Below, piece by piece: positions 43,501-55,150 of a DNA stretch of 64,000 nucleotides. Position 1 is the first letter of the stretch; each line of letters opens with the position of its first letter. The notes below the pieces were generated by a model. It had not been told where the DNA came from and did no database searches. It was given only the letters and a program-made list of their open reading frames with translations. Source of the stretch: Stictocephala bisonia (Eukaryota; Arthropoda; Insecta; Hemiptera; Membracidae); assembly GCA_035578905.1 (NCBI GenBank), contig JAQJVL010000327.1:257001-321000 (forward strand), in the 5' to 3' direction. The translations under genes and the position numbers were made by a program.

Positions 43501-44090
43501 TGCTCAACTGTTAGAGGTAAATATGTTATAATTATTACACCGAGTGATATTGAACTGTTTTGAATACTGCTGATCTGTTACAGGTAAATATGTCATAATT
43601 ATTACACCAAGTGATATTTAAATGTTTTGAATATTGCTCAACTGTTAGAGGTAAATATGTTATAATTATTACACCGAGTGATATTGAAATGTTTTGAATA
43701 CTGCTGATCTGTTACAGGTAAATATGTCATAATTATTACACCGAGTGATATTTAAATGTTTTGAATATTGCTCAACTGTTAGAGGTAAATATGTCATAAT
43801 TATTACACCGAGTGATATTTAAATGTTTTGAATATTGCTCAACTGTTAGAGGTAAATATGTTATAATTATTACACCGAGTAATATTTAAATGTTTTGAAT
43901 ATTGCTCAACTGTTAGAGGTAAATATGTTATAATTATTACACCGAGTGATATTTAAATGTTTTGAATATTGCTCAACTGTTAGAGGTAAATATGTTATAA
44001 TTATTACACCGAGTGATATTTAAATGTTTTGGATATTGCTCAACTCTTAGAGGTAAATATGTTATAAGTATTACACCAAATGATACTTAA
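40547..44090 (+). repeat. 67-bp satellite array (~53 units)
   Basis: The unit contains GATATTTAAATGTTTTGAAT, then ATTGCTCAACTGTTAGAGGT and AAATATGTTATAATTATTAC, plus ACCGAGT; the spacing is 67 bp. Variants include GTTAT/GTCAT/GTGAT, CCGAG/CCAAG and AATTATT/AAGTATT. Three short 40-bp units (at about 40,941, 41,181 and 41,221) lack 27 bp. Between about 43,140 and 43,750 two subtypes alternate regularly. Most units are very similar, so homogenisation is recent. It is AT-rich and not coding. Confidence 0.95.
43140..43810 (+). repeat. 134-bp higher-order repeat within the satellite
   Basis: A units (ATTTAAATG, CTCAACTGTTAGAGG) alternate with B units (ATTGAAATG, CTGATCTGTTACAGG, GTCAT) for five cycles. 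This dimer is a higher-order repeat, as seen in centromeric-type satellites. Confidence 0.75.
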
Positions 44091-44096
44091 TCAGTT

Positions 44097-44147
44097 GTGG
44101 ATTATACATTAGAAAAGCATAATGTATAATCCACGTTTCTTACGTGG
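44097..44147. other. overlapping hairpins at the satellite edge
   Basis: GTGGATTATACATTA (097-111) pairs perfectly with 44,120-44,134 across an 8-nt loop. CCACGT (131-136) can instead pair with ACGTGG (142-147), and GTGGATTAT then recurs. The two structures share bases, so they are mutually exclusive. Confidence 0.6.
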
Positions 44148-45003
44148 ATTATAAACGTGTTTTACGTAGTTTATTGCATGAAGGTTAAAATGTATAATGT
44201 GCCTTAAAATAAAGCCTATTTTAAGTGTAACAATAAAACCTGTTAAAATATTTATATTCAATTTTCACATTAAATGGAAATGCATAGATTGATTTAATTG
44301 TAAATTATTACCGTATTGATTAATGCCTCATACATTAAAGATAAATTATATTGTAAAAAAGATAGTAGGTAACGTTAATTTTGTTCTTCTTTGATACTGA
44401 TGTCGGAAACGTCGACAAAACAAACCTTGTAATTTTGTCGTGGCTTGGTACTTCCGTTTCCTCTTTGCAAGTTGTTTCCTGGATGAAAAGGCTGTTTCGT
44501 GTCACTGTTTGTCGCAATAAGGTCTTTGAATGTTTATAATGTGATATAACCATCCACTGATTTTACGTAAGTAATTAAAATTTTTTTACTATTTTAACCA
44601 CAATTTTACAATATTACCAAAATTAGTGATTTATTATGTAACATTCATAACAAGAGAGTACTTCAGAGTTACATTCATAGAATTACACAATCACAACTGC
44701 AACCACTAAACATCGGTGGACCGTATGTAACAGTATTATAGACGTTTTTCCATAAATATACAGTGTGCCCACCTCCGACTGTCACATATTTAAGAAGATT
44801 GTTTGTAATATAAATTCAAGCAAGTAATGTCATATAACATGTGTCCTATCTCGATTAGTTTTCTTTGTGTGTGTCTGTATGTGTTTTTTACAAAATATTT
44901 AATTTCCCAAAAACTGTTTGACACACAATACTGCATTTTCGTATGAGGATTGTCCTTATAATGATAGATTTTATGTAAAAAGCCTAAATGTCTAAAATGT
45001 TTA
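44148..45003. other. non-coding stretch
   Basis: No gene. The block near 44,756-44,900 (ATACAGTGTGCCC ... ACATGTGTCC ... TTTTTTACA) faintly resembles the MITE at 5281-6625 but is too diverged to assign. Confidence 0.35.
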
Positions 45004-45119
45004 GTACCACTGAGCCTGTATGGGTGGGCGGGTGGGTCAGTACCACTGAGCCTGTATGGGTGGGCGGGTGGGTCAGTACCACTGAGCCTGTATGGGTTGG
45101 CGGGTGGGTCAGTACCACT
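45004..45119 (+). repeat. 36-bp minisatellite, three-unit array
   Basis: GTACCACTGAGCCTGTATGG followed by GTGGGCGGGTGGGTCA, about three times at 36-bp spacing. Same family as 27,198-28,513, with GAGCCTGTA in place of GTACGTGTA. It carries the G-tract pattern GGG-T-GGG-C-GGG-T-GGG. This is the only locus of the family without a retrotransposon beside it. Confidence 0.85.
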
Positions 45120-45371
45120 TTTTTACTGGTTTAGTTTTACTGGTTTCAAAATGGAAGTGGTTTAAAAATGTCAATGAAAAATATAAAAAACTAAACTTTT
45201 TATCAAAAAATGATACATGATTTATAGACTACGTAATGCCAGTTTAAAAGATCGTTCAATAAATTACAGAGAAAACGTATTTTTTGGAACTGAAATCATT
45301 GTTAACTGAGTACTCTTTACATTTATTTTTTAACCATTTTATATTGTTGTTACATTTAGTTTAATATCTTG

Positions 45372-45948
45372 AAATGTAAGAAGCCACCGGGGTGGGAGTC
45401 AAGTGGTCCTCACATACATCCGTATATTGCTCAGGCACATGCTGGGTTAGTGTATTGAATACAACGAAATGTAGGAGGCCTCGTGTGTAGTAGTCAAGTG
45501 GTCCTTACATAACATGGTCTTATATTGCTCAGGCATCTGCTCTGTAAGTGAATTGAATATGACGAAATGTAGGAGGCCTCAGATGCGGGAGTCAAATGGC
45601 CCTTACATAACATCCGTATATTGCTCAAGCACCTGCTGGGTGAGTGTATTGAATATGACGAAATGTAGGACACCTAAGGTTCGGGAGACTAGTGGCCCTT
45701 ACATAACATCCGTATATTGCGCAGGCACCTGCTGGGTGAGTGTATTGAATATGACGAACTGTAGGAGGCCGCAGGTGCGGGAGACAAGTGGCCCTTACAT
45801 AACATCCGTGTATTGCGCAGGCACCTGCTAGGTGAGTGTACTGAATATGACGAAATGTAGGAGGCCGCAGGTGTGGAAGTCGAGTGGCCTTTACATAACA
45901 TAGTCGTACATTGCTCAGGCACATATTTGGGTGAGTGTATTGAAATAT
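45372..45948 (+). repeat. ~96-bp tandem repeat (~6 units)
   Basis: Units contain GACGAAATGTAGGAGGCC, GTGGCCCTTACATAACATCC and GTATATTGCTCAGGCACCTG; spacing is 96-98 bp. 96 is a multiple of three, which explains ~100-codon frames on both strands. They do not look like protein. Confidence 0.9.
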
Positions 45949-48900
45949 TTACTTCTATCACTATCGGTAACTTTTTATGTATTATTTTACAGAATTCAAA
46001 TTTTGTACTTAACTAGATTAAAAGTGTAAACCTGGTATACAAATCAGTAGGCTACTACAGTATATTATATTATGCTATACATTATGAAAATAAGATGTTC
46101 TGAATAAAAATTACGATGCTACGATGTTAATATTAGAAAATAAACTAGCTTATTTGACACTGCGAAATTTCATTGTATACTAAGCTTACATAAATATTGA
46201 AATAAATGTTCTACTAAAATTAAATTAAATTATTGCTATTGATGAAGTGTGCCAGCAACATATAATGAAATTACGAACGAAATATAATGATTTTCAACTA
46301 CATTAAATCAAATAGCAAGTATGAAGTAATGTAGAGTTATATGATTTTATATAGTCTAATAACTAATGATAAATGTTACCACTCCATCAAGGAGCACCTG
46401 AATAACATATTTTATTATTGCAATCAATAAAATGGGTTTTATTAAAATTTAGTAATTTTAGCTTGTACTAAAAATTACGCTTTGTTTTTAATAAACCTAA
46501 TTACATACTACGAAATATTTTAATAATATATACTTCTATGTATAGAATTAAAGTGTCTAATCAATGTTGAATAATAGCTTACCCAAAAATAATTATGTCC
46601 AACAGAACAAATAAAAAAGTTTCCTTGACTTTTATCAAGAAAGTATGACAAAATTAAAAGAATAATAAATCTACAAATATGTGAAAGGTTTAAGACATGA
46701 TGAATCACAATTTGTAGGGACATATTGGGAATTAGTAATAAAAGTGCGTTAGTTAATGTTCAACGGCTTTTTACTAATTTATTTTCTGAATAACTACAAA
46801 GTATTATACTATTTCTCAGTCTTATGTGCGTTATATTTTTAATGTAAAAAACTACAATTTTAGTGGACTTTTACTTAAACCGATTTTCAAACGAATTCTC
46901 AAAAATATAATATAGGTTATAAACTAATAGTATAACATCATAATCGTAAACTATTGTTTGTGTTAAAATATTAAGTGACTTTTTAACTAACTCCCGTTTT
47001 CGAAGATTTGTAATCCGTAAATTTTTTTTACTGAAGAGCTAACTTGTTGCCTTATACCGTGCTCTCAGTTATGGAATGAGTTAGTGTCATTGTTCAGTAC
47101 ACCCTTGTAGAACGCAGGAAATAGAATCATTCCTGAAAAATTAGTTTTCTTTTCTCTTATTTCCTTTAGTAAAATGGCTTGTTTTGTTACCCCTTATACT
47201 CTACTATTGGATTACATGTGGTTTAGTAATCTCTTGTGCCACTATACAGTACTTTACGTGCCAGGAGGACCAACCTAAGTCTCTAAAACCTCCAAAAAGT
47301 ACAGGTTCTCAGTTAAAATAGACAAGTTTTTAATTCAATATAGATTTGATGTTATTCTGGAAATTTTTAACAAACGAAATCACATTACTGTTCCTAATAT
47401 AAAATTGTCTTCGTTTAACTAGTAACAAATTGGCTTGGGACGACAAAACTATTAGACATTTGAATTGGGATTGACACAAGATTCCCCATATAGCTGTGGA
47501 GATGATATCCAAACAATGGATCCATTAAGCGTACTTGTTAACGTGTTTAAAGTACCTGCACTTGTTATAGCAGGAATTGTCCTGTAATCACACGTGCGAG
47601 GCTGGTTTATATTTTCTAGGTGTGTTGGATTAAATATTGTAATGTAAGATCACTTTTGCATTAATTACTTGTAATCATATAGGGGGATATTACTATTCCC
47701 AAAGTAATATACTAAATTATTAAAATTTTACAAACAAATACACGTAGACTTTATGGTGTTTATGAAAAACAAATAACAAGAAATATAAGTGAATATTTCC
47801 AAAAGAACCCAACTGAAAAACACAATTTCCTCTGAACGTGTCCAGTAATAACATTTATCGATGTGTCCATTCTGTCAATGCACGACTATCACTGTCTGGG
47901 ACACAAGATGCCTCGTCACTATAGTAATGAACAACTTACTTTGACACAACATCAAGCACGTGTTATTTAACACTACAGTTTACTGTATTTGTAATTAAAT
48001 ATTCTTTTTTAAAGGGTTCTAAGTCAAGTTACATACTTAGTATTTATACCTCAATATGATACTGTAAAATTCTGCTCAAATCATTTACTTTTGCTAAGTA
48101 CTAAATTCAGGAGTAACCCATGTGTTTCATACAGCAATGCTATGTGTTTTGTCCTCTTTTAACTGTTATCATTTTTTAAAGGCACTTACCAGATTTTTAC
48201 TTCTAAAATTAAAATTTAGGAACTTGAAAAGCATTATTATTAGGGTTAATCAGTAAATAAATCATTACACAAATATGTTATTGTTTGGATCCAGATCAGT
48301 CAATAAACTGTAAAGTTTGTTGATATGTTACATATTTAAAAAATCTTAATAGTAACGAAATATTAAAAAAAATAATGTTAGTATCCTCAGTATTTTTCAG
48401 TAACAATTTACTTGAGGTTGAAACTGAAAGTAATTTTGTGGTAGCAATGCCAGTATTCATGGATCGTAATTTCATTTCAATCTTCGTAAAAGTCCAAATT
48501 AAGTTTAACTTACTTGTTTTTGTGTTTAGTTAAGCTTATTCACTGGAAAAAAATCTCGTATTATTGTACATCGTAGGGAACAAATTGAGTAAATAAATTC
48601 GACTTAGTTCCTAAAAATTATATAAAAACTTGAACCGGAGCAAACGTTTGGGCTGATTGTTCCAAAAAAATCTAAAAGTGTAAAAAATAATAAGCATTAA
48701 GATGATTCAGGAATCATATTCAATATTTTTTTTAAAATAATTATGTCCTCAAAATGTCAAAAATGTTCACATTTACTGAATTTTGTTTATTTATTTTTGG
48801 GTCAAAGAACTATCAGTAAAATAAATCTGACCTAATTTACCTAAAGTTTTGTCAAATGGTGAAGAAAACACTATAGATAGATCAATACGACTAAGTTCAG

Positions 48901-50080
48901 TTTCCTGTAAATTGATCAGTAAAAGCTTTTACTGTACGACCAATGAGTTATAGAACAACAAGTTCAAATAAAACAAAGAAAGTTTTTAAAACTTGGGACT
49001 TTGTTAGAGTCGATCTTCATTAACGAACCATCGGAGGTCGTCTCGAAACTTGGACTGTGGAAACTTGAGTAGGAAAAACTTTATAAGTTGAGAAGTCGTC
49101 TTTACTTATACGTCTTTATTTAGAAAACGATAATTGACTAAACCATTGTATTCCTAAGCATATTTCTTAGCAAAAAAAATAATAATGGAAATCTTACATT
49201 GTTATTATGATTTTAGTTAGTTAAAATTAATTATGGTACGGTTGTTTCCAAAGTATGATGTATAAACGTTACTTGTTTCATACATCATACACAAATACCT
49301 ACCATAGTTTTGAAAATTAATATAAACGTTATTTAACTGTTATTATAAACAGCCTTATAAATTGATTTGATAGTTAATATAAATTAAACCGTTATTATAA
49401 GAAATGAAAATACACGCTATGAAAGAACAATACAATTGTATACAAATAACCTTCGTCCACAAATTATAAATTTGTATTGTAAACTGTACATAGTTTTCGC
49501 CATTCAACAAAGCAATGTTTAAGACAATTTAATTTTATAAATATTTTTTTACTATGGCTTCAAAAATAACAATTGAAAGTACGTTTTAAAGTAAAGAATA
49601 AAGTGAAAAATTAAAAAAAAAATATTAGTGATGCCCACTCATGTGGTTGAGATAAACCTATTTTAAAATATTGCATTAATTATAAATTGTGACTACTTTG
49701 TTACAATTTTCCGGATCGATATATAACAGGACACGCACTTAGCGACCGATAATCACTAAATAACCCTACATTAAAGGGAGGCTGAGTTCTGCCCACATTC
49801 CTGGGATGACAAACATTTACCGATATATCCGGTGGGTCAGCCCTGCATTCCTCACTTTTACTGGAAGGAAATTGAGACTCTTCGGTCCTTTGAATACTGA
49901 TTGTTATCGTTTAATTTACTGTTAAAAAGAGTTACCTTTAAGGTTAGCAAATTTACGAAATTAAAAAAGGCGTTTTGACTGTACAGCGAATCCTACTAAT
50001 ATATTAATTGCTGGAAGATAAATTTTGATTGGTTGTACCTATTTAGCAAATCACTTTGAATTATTTTAACAGGATAGATG
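45949..50080. other. AT-rich non-coding stretch
   Basis: No gene recognised in 4.1 kb. Near 49,252-49,295 an 11-bp stem hairpin (GTATGATGTAT / ATACATCATAC) is present. Near 49,740-49,917 there is a diverged match to the repeats at 2.2-3.4 kb and 10.5-11.2 kb. Confidence 0.45.
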
Positions 50081-50556
50081 GACAAGCTTTAGACAAGAAT
50101 GGTTAATTCAACTATGGTACAACAGATAAGGTGGAAAATACTGTATATCGAACTTGATGTTTTCTACTTCGGACAAACTTTAGACAAGAATGGTAAATTC
50201 AACTGTGGTACAACAGATAAGGTGGAAAATACTGTATATCGAACTTGATGTTTTCTACTTCCAACAAGCTTTAGACAAGAATGGTAAATTCAACTGCGGT
50301 AAAACAGATAAGGTGGAAAAACATTGTATATCGAACTTGATGTTTTCTACTTCCGACAAGCTTTAGACAAGAATGGTAAATTCAACTGCGGTACAACAGA
50401 TAAGGTGGAAATACACTGTATGTCGAACTTGATGTTTTCTACTTCCGACAAGCTTTAGACAAGAATGGTAAACTCAACTGCGGTACAACAGATAAGGTGG
50501 AAAAACATTGTATATCGAACTTGATGTTTTCTACTTCCGACAAGCTTTAGACAGAA
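50081..50556 (+). repeat. ~92-bp tandem repeat (5 units)
   Basis: Units begin GACAAGCTTTAGACAAGAAT and contain ACAACAGATAAGGTGG and CGAACTTGATGTTTTCTACT. Spacing is 91, 91, 92, 92 and 92 bp. Units 3-5 are the most alike. Confidence 0.9.
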
Positions 50557-51540
50557 TGTGAAACATTTTAACAAGCGGTAAAGCTATCCACTTTTTTTAA
50601 CATCCTAAAAGGGTAACCTAAATAACTGAAACATGCCAATAGTAAAATTAAATTACTGAGTTATATTCCAGTTTCTAAATCACTCAAAATACCTTTAATT
50701 TCTAACTAAGGCTCGTTGAGACTTCACTCTTTGGAGTTATATACTTAAGTTTGCCTGGCTAAAAGGGCGATCATGGACATTCCTGCTTATAGTGCTTTTC
50801 TCTTAATACAATATATTGATTTTTTCTTATATTTTAATTATTTTTTGTTCATCTTACATTTGAACTACATTTTTAACTCTCAATACGTAACATATTACCC
50901 ATGCAATTTATCTTTGACATGTTTTACTAACATTTCGTTTTCACTTGAAGATGGAATCCAATACTTTTTGTACGATTTTCTTATCGATAACAAAAGTGTG
51001 CGATGAATGTAGGCCCTATTATAGTGTCAGTCGTAATAATAAATACCATATTAGGCATCCTCAGTCTTAACAGATATGTGGTTGTTTATATTAGGTTGTT
51101 ATTTATTATTGACAACAGATGACAGAGTAAGAAAAATGTTATCATGTTTTGTGTAAATATGTGCTACTCTAATTTTTTCCTTTTTATTAATTTAATTTAA
51201 TAATTACCATATTATAATTATTTTTAATAATGATAAAAAGTAAGTACAATATAATTAAAAAGGTATTGAGCATACCTTTCATATCAAGACATATTATTAT
51301 TAATATCTATCTAAGGCTACACACATTTACCCCACATTATATACAGATATCAACCTCTAATTACTATCATCATTTACGCAAAATAGTGTTATCATGAAGT
51401 AAGAACACCATAAATAATTTGTTACGTTTTGTGAAGCTTCAATTTGTCACCTACATGAAGCCGTTTATGTGAAACATTACAGAATGTATTTTTTTTCTAG
51501 TAATACCATGAAAACATAATCTTGGAAACTATCACTTTTC
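50557..51540. other. AT-rich non-coding stretch
   Basis: A 77-codon hydrophobic frame at 50,773-51,006 has no recognisable motif. Nothing else seen. Confidence 0.4.
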
Positions 51541-51713
51541 AATGCATTAACATTTACAATAAGTCATGTGTGAAGTAAGAGAAGTGTTCCCTTTTAGAAA
51601 TGCCATTTGCCAACTGACACGGGTCGGTTCATCCGTGAAACCGGAAATCGACGTCTTTCAGCTGGAATAGTAATCTCTTAGGGACGTTTAAACAGTCTTC
51701 TTTCTGGATAAAA
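51541..51713 (-). repeat. dispersed repeat, inverted copy (pair with 59,516-59,690)
   Basis: Read on the minus strand it has CGATTTCCGGTTTCACGG, TCAGTTGGCAAATGGCA, AAGGGAACACTTC and CATGACTTATTG, in the same order as 59,516-59,690 on the plus strand. About 170 bp. No coding potential; probably a SINE or MITE fragment. Confidence 0.65.
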
Positions 51714-52734
51714 ATACTGCCGTTTAATTTTTATTATTTTAATAAAACTATTGTTTTAAAATATAATTTTGAATTTCTCTTAATAATGTTAGTACAGAAT
51801 TACTGATGTAAAAATCCAAGTTTTAAACAACTCAAATCACCAAAAATCCATTAAGTACACGGGTTCATACTTTATAAATATTGCACCAAAATATGGCCGA
51901 TCTTGTCATGGTCAAGTAACAAAAGTTGCAATAAAGTCATGTGCTCAAGTAAGCAACTTGAATTTCGACTCAAAGTATTTCACATGATCGACTGTTAATA
52001 ACTGAAATAGTCAAAAGTACAGCTGTGTATGAAAACAAATAACTCAAGTTTTTTTATTTATTTGTTTATTTTAACAAGCAATCATTGCTTACTTCAAGGA
52101 AAAGCTCAGATAGATGTTCACTCACCAAACCGTCAAATAAATGTATAGTTTAGTTTAGTGTAAGGGAAAATGGTAACTAAACAACATCTTGGTTGATATT
52201 TAACTGAAGCACAATGATACTATTAATGTAACATGATTTACTATAGCCAACAATTTTGCTGTTAAGAAGTTTGAAAATGCATAATTAAAATAATTTCTGA
52301 ATACATAATGAATGGTATATTTCATTAGTTATTACCTGAAATATTGACGGTGATCGTTTTATATTTATAATTTGTAATCATCAATTTCTGAATCTGATCA
52401 ATATCGATTTCTTGGAGGATATAACTTAATTTTAATATCTAATGTTAATTCAAATGTTATATGTCACACTACATGCTGTGTTGTTCATTAAAAGCAGCAA
52501 TCCCAATAAATAATATATTCACTGAAAGATTAAAGGTACTATGTATCCTACTTATAAAAAAATATAAATAATTCATAAAGAAAATTATTGTTAAAACAAA
52601 TATACTATTTTGAAACAACATAGTCCAAAGATTACACGTACAAAGATTTGTTAAAGTATAGTCATAAACGATCCCTCTATATGCAAAGACAAATAAAATA
52701 AAAGTAAAACATTTAAACAGCTGTACTGAAAATT
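51714..52734. other. AT-rich non-coding stretch
   Basis: No gene recognised. The hydrophobic minus-strand frame over 52,469-52,735 is an extension of the LINE remnant frame and is unlikely to be a protein. Confidence 0.4.
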
Positions 52735-52860
52735 TTAGTTTTGTGAAGTGCCCTTTCCCTCTCGGGTACAGGGTCGGAAATGTGAGTTTGTTCTCCCGAA
52801 AGTATATTTTACATAATTGATCACGGGACATGCAAAAAATAATTTTTAGATTAATACGTA
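52735..52860 (-). pseudogene. LINE ORF2 C-terminal remnant
   Basis: On the minus strand, INLKIIFCMSRDQLCKIYF followed by RENKLTFPTLY fits the thumb-region pattern R-x-I-x5-R-x2-C-K-x2-F ... LTFPSLY that CR1-like RTs have after the palm. The LINE at 7-9 kb has LTFPSLYIF at the same place. Only this short block is recognisable. Confidence 0.45.
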
Positions 52861-55110
52861 TTTATTTTTTTACGACATTCTAACTTGTTTTAGACAAATT
52901 TTAGGAATAATCAGCGTAAAAACAAAGCTTAGGGTTCTTTACACTCATGTATAGGTTATAAATAAACGTAATAAATAAAACAGAAAATAGAATGGATTAT
53001 TGAGGTACACCTGTCTCTACAATGACTTCATTTGATAACTTTGTTGCTTACGCAAATAAATGTACAAAAAAGATATATTTTTCCACAACCAAATTGTTCA
53101 TTAAACAAAAATAACCTAATATGACCTAATAACGTATTAAAGAAATGTTTTTAGAATAGTTTATGACAAGACGAGAGAATATATACTGGACGATAGGTTC
53201 CTGGATCACGTCACCTCTTTTGTGTAAAGGGTTGACAGTTCAGATCGTAGAGAAGAAAAATAACTAATAATATAATTTTCAAATGACTTACTAGTCCCCA
53301 AGGGGACTAGTAAGTCCTCAAATTATCCTATGTGAACCAAAGGAGATGCAAGGACGACAATATCCTTGTCAAGTAATGTCCTTCAGAAGGCATCCTAGGA
53401 AGAACAACTTTTTCCAAGGGATTGAATTAATTCAATGATTTCCTTGTCATCTGTAGTAAATAAAAATACAAATTTTACATTTAGTTTCTTTTGAGTTGGA
53501 ATGGAAATTAAACTGAATAACACCATCATCAAGAAAACCTATTCACTTATCAACTTCTACAAAATTTGTATTCAATATGTTAGAAATAATAAAAGATTAA
53601 TTTTCAATTCTATCATTTTTTAAAGACCTATTTGTATTACTATTTATAATAAAAACGTTTAACTAAAATTTCCCCAACCACTAATGTACCTTTCACACCT
53701 ATAATTGATTCTGATTTTTTGATGAAAAAAAATAAACTCATATGATGCGTATATATAAACAATGTGACTGATATGTGATAGTTTTAACCATTACATAATC
53801 CTTAACAAATGCCTTCCAACAATGGTGTTCAAATAAGTTCCCCTCAAATATGAATCAAAATGGCTCATATATCTCTACCATGTAATGAGTAATAGACACA
53901 TATGGTCCTCAATCAAAGCATGTTGGTTTATATTTCTAGACTTTGTTTCCAATTACTAACTTTGAAGAATGCTAAGGAAGTTTGGAGAGGTGTCTTTCCC
54001 GTAGAGGAAGAATCTTATTTAACTTCGCTAAGGCTCAAGTTGTTTAGCTTTAATTTAATTAAAGTTTGTCGGCAGTTTCAATTGAGTATATTTATGTTCT
54101 GAATTTTCCTCTTCTTCTTTAGTGTTCTAGCCATTAAATTATTTGGTAAGCTATACTGTCTTCTGACCTAATGTTCCTTCGAACCACAGCTATTGGTAGT
54201 AATCAACAATAAAATGTGTTACATTACATAAATATGATTTGAAAATGGTAAGTATATATCGTTAAGAATTTACACGATAAATTAAATTATATTTTAACCA
54301 AATACGTGAACTATACGGTGAGCAAACAGTCCTAGAGCTTTTAGAATCTTTTATTTACAAAAAATCTACTAGAGTAGTAAAAGATATCCGATAAAAGGCA
54401 AGCTGTAAACCATTGTTTGAAGAACTTTAAATAATGTCCTTCAAGTCCCTATAGTTTTACATTGCTTATTATACTATCGAACAAAATATTTATAAATTTA
54501 CGATTCAAATTAGTAGAAATAGCTACTTTATACAAAAAGAAATACAGTATAGGTAAAACATATTAAAACTATTATACTGACTAAATAGTTTTGCAAGCAC
54601 TTCAATAAACATTTTTAGTAAATTGGGACTACATAAACGAAATATAAAAGACGATACATGATATACATTTAACAATATTAAATGTACTTCAAATTACTAA
54701 ACAAGAATATGTTTTTATAAAATTGAAGATTATAAATGTTAATCGTTTTTGGTCAAATTCCTTTAGGTTCCCGCCAAACCCAAACTTTTTTCTATGCCAA
54801 TAACTACCTAAACTACTTATATATTTACAAGAAAATGTTGTTATTAGCTTCATTTGTAATGAAAGGACTTGTCTGTAATGTTTTTTCTCTTGCCTTACTG
54901 CGATCAGAAATGCCGGGCGGCTCGACCTTTCACCATTACACTTTCAGCGACCTAACTGCAGTACACTGCTCACACCAAGATGGTTATACCGAATAGTATT
55001 TTTGAGCTCTATGACTTTGGTGAAAATAAAAGTGATTGTGTGCGCCTTTTTCAAAGATTTAATATTTTGCATAGATTTAATATTAATTCACTTTCTTTTG
55101 TGAATCCCTC
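52861..55110. other. AT-rich non-coding stretch
   Basis: It contains one strong palindrome (53,285-53,316) and the palindrome ATTGAATTAATTCAAT near 53,424. Frames at 53,902-54,102 and 54,736-54,996 have no familiar motif. Confidence 0.4.
53285..53316. other. 32-bp near-perfect palindrome
   Basis: GACTTACTAGTCCCC, two bases AA, then GGGGACTAGTAAGTC: 15-bp arms without mismatch. With a 2-nt spacer it is a cruciform-type palindrome rather than an RNA hairpin of usual form. Confidence 0.7.
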
Positions 55111-55150
55111 TGGTCTGAGGAAGGTGAGCGTGGTTCACCGAAATCGATCA
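55111..55150 (+). other. CTGAGGA-stem-GAAA structured motif, second locus
   Basis: CTGAGGA, then GGTGA-GCGTGG-TTCACC, then GAAA. The layout is that of the 1933-1966 motif with a different stem sequence, i.e. covariation of the stem around fixed flanks. One extra base precedes the stem relative to a canonical hammerhead. It is followed by a 35-bp unit (ATTTGTGCATTTTGT) repeated about twice. Confidence 0.3.

Noticed and set aside
40547..44090. CRISPR-like array
   Set aside because: The 67-bp units are contiguous with no unique spacers, and the context is eukaryotic; it is a satellite.
45514..45961. ~100-codon Cys-rich frames on both strands
   Set aside because: Produced by the 96-bp tandem repeat; no independent start, domain or codon signal.
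52469..52831. 120-codon hydrophobic minus-strand frame as a membrane protein
   Set aside because: Its N-terminal ~30 residues match a LINE RT thumb block and the remainder is A/T-driven Phe/Ile/Leu.
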